A stretch of 52,369 bases of DNA from Pantoea brenneri (GTDB lineage Bacteria > Pseudomonadota > Gammaproteobacteria > Enterobacterales > Enterobacteriaceae), in NCBI GenBank assembly GCA_002095305.1, contig MIEI01000028.1, forward strand, positions 1 to 52,369, in the 5' to 3' direction. A program made the translations under genes and the position numbers. Below the pieces are notes generated by a model. The model was not told the origin of the DNA. It saw only the letters and a list, made by a program, of their open reading frames with translations, and did no database searches. Shown here one piece after another: positions 48,855-52,369 of this stretch (positions are counted from its first letter, which is position 1; the number at the start of each line of letters is the position of its first letter).

Positions 48855-51707
48855 TTGAAATATCCTGTCTCTTTCCGCACCACGCTTCGCATCTCGCGCT
48901 ATCTTTTTCGCGCGCTGGCGCTGCTAATCTGGACGCTGGGCGCCGTGCTGACCGCCTTTTACATCATCAGCGTGTTGCATGAAAAAGAGACCCAGGTCCG
49001 CCAGGAGTTCGCCAGCAATTACGGCTCAATCGAGTGGTATGTCCGGCATTCAGCCGACATGATGCGAGAGCTGAAATATATCACCGAGAACCGTCTGACC
49101 AATGCCAGCAGCGGGCTGGATGTGCTGACCGGCATGATGCCGGGCAAATCGACCCAGCCGCAGTTTACCCCGCTGTTTTCCGACGGAGACTGTACCTCGA
49201 TGAGCAATACCTGGCGTAACTCGCTGGATTCGCTCAGTTACTACATTAATTACTGGAAAAGTAACTTCGCTTCGTCGTACGAGCTGAATCGGGTGTTCTT
49301 TATCGGCGGTGAAAATCAGTGCCTGGCCGACTTTACTATCGGCAGCAGCAATGCCGATCGCGAACGCAGTCTGAAATCCCTGCGCGAAAACGTGCTGCGT
49401 TACCGCAACAGCAATGAAGAAGAACGCCGTAATCCGATGTACTGGATTAACAGCACCACGCAGCCAGGCGTGGGCACCTTCTATATGGTGGTGCCGGTTT
49501 ATGTCGCCAACAAATTGCAGGCGCTGCTGGGCGTTGAGCAAAATATCCGTCTGGATGAGTTTATTCAGCCCGGCAGCCTGCCGGTTATCGCCTCCATTAC
49601 TGATGAAAATTACCGTCCGCTGATCAATTCACGCCGTGGCGGTCTCGGTTTTTCGCTGGATGATCTGCCTGACGATAAAACCTGGTTTGGCTACCTCAAC
49701 GGCTATCGTCAACTGGTCCTGAAAAAACCGCTGCCGCCGTCCGATCTCAACATCGTCTGGTCGATTCCCACTGACGTGGTGGTCGATCAGTTAAAACTGA
49801 TGATGATTAATGCGCTGCTGCTGAATATCTTCAGTGCCGTCATGCTGTTTACGCTCGCCTGGCTGTTTGAGCGGCGGATGTTTCTGCCCGCCGAAGAGAA
49901 TGCGCACCGGCTGGAAGAGCATGAGCAATTTAACCGCAAGATTGTCGCCTCAGCACCGGTCGGTATCTGTATTTTACGCACCAGCGACGGCACCAATATC
50001 CTGAGTAATGAACTGGCGCACAACTATCTGACGCTGCTGACCCAGGAAGATCGTCAGCGGCTGAACGAAATCATTGGCGGTCAGCAGGTGAATTTTGTCG
50101 ATGTGCTGACCGGCAGTAACACCAACCTGCAAATCAGCTTTGTTCACTCACGCTATCGCAATGAGAATGTGGCGATTTGCGTGCTGGTGGATGTCTCGGC
50201 GCGCGTCCGAATGGAACAGTCGCTGCAGGAGATGGCGCACGCCGCCGAGCAGGCCAGCCAGTCGAAATCGATGTTCCTCGCCACCGTCAGTCACGAACTG
50301 CGTACGCCGCTGTATGGCATTATCGGTAACCTCGACCTGTTGCAGACCAAGCAGTTGCCAAGCGGCATTGATTCGCTGGTAACCGCGATGAATAACTCCT
50401 CCAGCCTGCTGCTGAAAATCATCAGCGATATTCTCGACTTCTCTAAAATTGAGTCGGAACAGCTGAAGATTGAGCCACGCCCGTTTGCCCCGCGTGAAAT
50501 TGTTACCCATATCGTCGGCAACTATCTGTCGCTGGTGGTGAAAAAAAGGCTGACGCTCTACTGCTTCATCGAACATGACGTGCCGCAGGTGCTGGATGGC
50601 GATCCGTTGCGTCTGCAGCAGGTGATCTCGAATCTGCTGAACAACGCAATCAAGTTCACCCATACCGGCTGCATCATCCTGCATGCCTACGTTGCCGAGG
50701 GTTATCTGGCGTTCCGCGTTCGTGATACCGGCGTCGGCATTCCGGCCAAAGAGCTGCCGCGGCTGTTTGATCCGTTCTTCCAGGTGGGCAACGGCGTGCA
50801 GCGTAATTTCCAGGGTACCGGACTGGGGCTGGCGATTTGTGAAAAGCTGATCAACATGATGGACGGCGATATTGAGGTCGACTCTGAGCCGGGCATGGGC
50901 AGTCAGTTCATCGTGCGTATCCCGATCTACAAAGGACAGCAGCCTGCGCTGCCGTTGCTGGAAGGAATGCAGGATAAGAAAATCTGGCTGGCGATGTGCA
51001 ACGAATACCTGGCGGAATTTATTGCGCGCCAGTTACGTCAGCAGGGCATTCAGGTGGCTGAGTACCACGGCAAGCCCGGTCCGGACGATGTGGTGATGAC
51101 CGACCACGAACTGGATATTGACTTGCCGCTGCGGGCGCTGGTGACCTTTGACGGATCGCATGTCGATATGCCGCGTGAACGCCAGCCGGGACGCTGGATC
51201 CATTCTACCGCCACGCTGCACGAAGTACCGACGCTGCTGGCGCGCATCTATCGCATCGCGCTGGATAGCGACGCGGCAGACGCGCTGCTGCTGGCCGGAC
51301 CGGTGGAAGAGAAAGTGCATAACGATGACATCATGGTACTGATTGTGGACGATCACCCAATCAACCGCATGCTGCTGTCAGAACAGCTCGGTACGCTGGG
51401 GTATCAGGTCAAAACGGCGCAGGATGGCGTCGATGCGCTCAACGTTCTGAGCCGCAATGAGATTGATATCGTGCTGACCGACGTCAATATGCCGAACATG
51501 GATGGTTACCGACTGACGCAGCGGCTTCGTCAGTTGGGACATCTGTTCCCGGTGGTTGGCGTTACCGCGAATGCGCTGGCTGAAGAGAAGCAGCGTTGTA
51601 TGGATGCAGGCATGGATAACTGTCTGTCGAAGCCGGTGACGCTGGATGTGCTGAAGGTAACGCTGGCGATCTATGCGGAGCGGGTACGTAAAACGCGGGC
51701 AGGATAG
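48855..51707 (+). CDS. rcsC: RcsC, hybrid sensor histidine kinase of the Rcs envelope-stress phosphorelay
   Basis: Inner-membrane kinase that phosphorylates RcsD and, through it, RcsB; controls capsule, motility and biofilm. With TTG at 48855 (LKYPVSFRTTLRISRY, matching E. coli MKYLASFRTTL) it is 950 aa versus 949. The frame is open upstream to another TTG at 48783, but that part is unrelated. TM1 is about 16-40 and TM2 about 314-337, with a periplasmic loop between. The phospho-acceptor is His480 in VSHELRTPLYG; the ATPase N and G boxes are NLLNNAIKF, DTGVGIP and GTGLGLAI. The ABL domain precedes the receiver with Asp876 in VLTDVNMPNMDG. Convergent with rcsB. Confidence 0.96.
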   Translation: MKYPVSFRTTLRISRYLFRALALLIWTLGAVLTAFYIISVLHEKETQVRQEFASNYGSIEWYVRHSADMMRELKYITENRLTNASSGLDVLTGMMPGKSTQPQFTPLFSDGDCTSMSNTWRNSLDSLSYYINYWKSNFASSYELNRVFFIGGENQCLADFTIGSSNADRERSLKSLRENVLRYRNSNEEERRNPMYWINSTTQPGVGTFYMVVPVYVANKLQALLGVEQNIRLDEFIQPGSLPVIASITDENYRPLINSRRGGLGFSLDDLPDDKTWFGYLNGYRQLVLKKPLPPSDLNIVWSIPTDVVVDQLKLMMINALLLNIFSAVMLFTLAWLFERRMFLPAEENAHRLEEHEQFNRKIVASAPVGICILRTSDGTNILSNELAHNYLTLLTQEDRQRLNEIIGGQQVNFVDVLTGSNTNLQISFVHSRYRNENVAICVLVDVSARVRMEQSLQEMAHAAEQASQSKSMFLATVSHELRTPLYGIIGNLDLLQTKQLPSGIDSLVTAMNNSSSLLLKIISDILDFSKIESEQLKIEPRPFAPREIVTHIVGNYLSLVVKKRLTLYCFIEHDVPQVLDGDPLRLQQVISNLLNNAIKFTHTGCIILHAYVAEGYLAFRVRDTGVGIPAKELPRLFDPFFQVGNGVQRNFQGTGLGLAICEKLINMMDGDIEVDSEPGMGSQFIVRIPIYKGQQPALPLLEGMQDKKIWLAMCNEYLAEFIARQLRQQGIQVAEYHGKPGPDDVVMTDHELDIDLPLRALVTFDGSHVDMPRERQPGRWIHSTATLHEVPTLLARIYRIALDSDAADALLLAGPVEEKVHNDDIMVLIVDDHPINRMLLSEQLGTLGYQVKTAQDGVDALNVLSRNEIDIVLTDVNMPNMDGYRLTQRLRQLGHLFPVVGVTANALAEEKQRCMDAGMDNCLSKPVTLDVLKVTLAIYAERVRKTRAG

Positions 51708-51725
51708 AGCAGAGGGCAGAAGTAA

Positions 51726-51748
51726 AGGCGGTGCCGCTGGCACCGCCT
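51726..51748. terminator. hairpin between convergent rcsC and rcsB
   Basis: aggcggtgcc (51726-51735) / ggcaccgcct (51739-51748) is a perfect 10-bp stem with a 3-nt loop in the 48-nt gap. Only the minus strand has a short T-rich tail (tttactt), so it probably ends rcsB better than rcsC. Confidence 0.6.
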
Positions 51749-51755
51749 CGTGATA

Positions 51756-52369
51756 CTAGTCTTTTTCGACCTGAGTCTGGCTGACAGACGACAGGTAGTT
51801 CAGCAGCGCGATATCGTTATCCACGCCCAGTTTCATCATGGCTGATTTCTTCTGGCTACTGATGGTCTTAATACTGCGGTTCAGTTTCTTGGCAATTTCG
51901 GTAACCAGGAAGCCTTCAGCGAACAGACGCAGCACTTCGCTCTCTTTCGGTGACAGGCGTTTGTCGCCGTAACCGCCAGCGCTGATCTTCTCCAGCAGTT
52001 TCGCTACGCTTTCCGGCGTATACTTTTTGCCTTTCTGCAACGCGGCCAGCGCTTTCGGCAGGTCGGTTGGCGCGCCTTGCTTCAGTACAATCCCTTCAAT
52101 ATCGAGATCCAGTACCGAACTCAGAATTGCCGGGTTATTGTTCATGGTCAGAACGATAATCGACAGATCCGGATAGTGACGTTTAATATATTTAATCAGC
52201 GTGATGCCATCGCCATACTTCTCACCGGGCATAGAGAGATCGGTGATCAGGACATTCGCATCCAGCTTAGACAGATTGTTGATCAGTGCTGTTGAGTCTT
52301 CGAACTCACCTACAACGTTAACCCATTCAATTTGTTCCAGAGATTTTCGGATACCCAAAAGAACAATTG
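51756..52369 (-). CDS. rcsB: RcsB, response regulator of the Rcs system (5' end outside window)
   Basis: Transcription factor activated by RcsCD and by acetyl phosphate. The frame runs off the right edge: the last bases still encode IVLLGIRKSLEQIEWV, so about the first dozen residues are missing. The receiver aspartate (Asp56 of E. coli) is in VLITDLSMPG, with the switch residues in IIVLTMNNNPAI and the lysine in IVLKQGAP. The C-terminal LuxR/FixJ helix-turn-helix is LSPKESEVLRLFAEGF then VTEIAKKLNRSIKTISSQK. The last few residues (SVSQTQVEKD) differ from E. coli. rcsD should lie just upstream, outside the window. Confidence 0.97.
   Translation of the reverse strand, partial: IVLLGIRKSLEQIEWVNVVGEFEDSTALINNLSKLDANVLITDLSMPGEKYGDGITLIKYIKRHYPDLSIIVLTMNNNPAILSSVLDLDIEGIVLKQGAPTDLPKALAALQKGKKYTPESVAKLLEKISAGGYGDKRLSPKESEVLRLFAEGFLVTEIAKKLNRSIKTISSQKKSAMMKLGVDNDIALLNYLSSVSQTQVEKD

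Overview
The window is chromosomal core sequence from an enterobacterium. Every confidently recognised protein has its closest counterpart in Escherichia coli-type Enterobacterales. The proteins are close but clearly divergent, base composition is moderately GC-rich, and gene order is partly E. coli-like (folC-dedD-cvpA-purF-ubiX-hisJQMP-yfcH; pta-ackA-yfbV-yfbU; alaA-lrhA-nuoA..N; yfaE-nrdBA, ubiG, gyrA, rcsC-rcsB). The absence of folX, yfcG, yfcE and a second argT/hisJ-type binding protein, and mdoD sitting between elaA and elaB, fit an Erwiniaceae-like genome (Pantoea/Erwinia). This placement is inference. I see no prophage, insertion sequence, CRISPR array, tRNA or rRNA.

Layout. 1-3921: end of folC, dedD, a PurR-type operator, a frameshifted cvpA, purF and ubiX. 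3922-7343: a nitrogen-regulated-looking basic amino acid ABC transporter (one binding protein, HisQ, HisM, HisP) behind a sigma-54 promoter motif. 7344-10059: a repeat-rich spacer, then yfcH, yfcF and yfcD. 10137-13554: pta and ackA (acetate overflow) on the minus strand. 13890-17561: yfbV, yfbU, hxpA on plus; yfbR and alaA on minus. 17562-18528: a long AT-rich non-coding stretch in front of lrhA. 20108-35275: the complete 13-gene nuo operon for respiratory complex I, with nuoC and nuoD fused and an intergenic repeat-like element between nuoL and nuoM. 35405-39956: elaA, a multi-hairpin element, mdoD, elaB and the cinA-like yfaY. 40057-43811: yfaE, nrdB, nrdA (aerobic ribonucleotide reductase and its ferredoxin). 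44474-48052: ubiG and gyrA, divergent. 48086-48593: gyrA terminator and a tandem 208-bp repeat array. 48855 to the end: rcsC and a 5'-truncated rcsB, convergent.

How the genes work together. Complex I (nuo), UbiG and UbiX (ubiquinone synthesis) and LrhA form a respiratory cluster by neighbourhood. Pta-AckA produces acetyl phosphate, a known phosphodonor of RcsB, and RcsC/RcsB lie at the end of the window. NrdA, NrdB and YfaE supply and maintain deoxynucleotide synthesis, with DnaA- and NrdR-like sites in front of nrdA.

Most unusual items. (1) A roughly 150-nt string of short hairpins, several with GGA in the loop, between elaA and mdoD. (2) A 208-bp direct tandem repeat (two full copies and a partial third) carrying a 19-bp inverted repeat, between gyrA and rcsC. 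(3) A one-base frameshift near the end of cvpA. (4) A palindromic repeat-like element inside the nuo operon. (5) A 22-bp perfect operator-like palindrome in the nuo leader. (6) A binding protein with mixed HisJ/ArgT features behind a sigma-54 promoter. No complete new biological system is evident; the novelty is in the non-coding elements.
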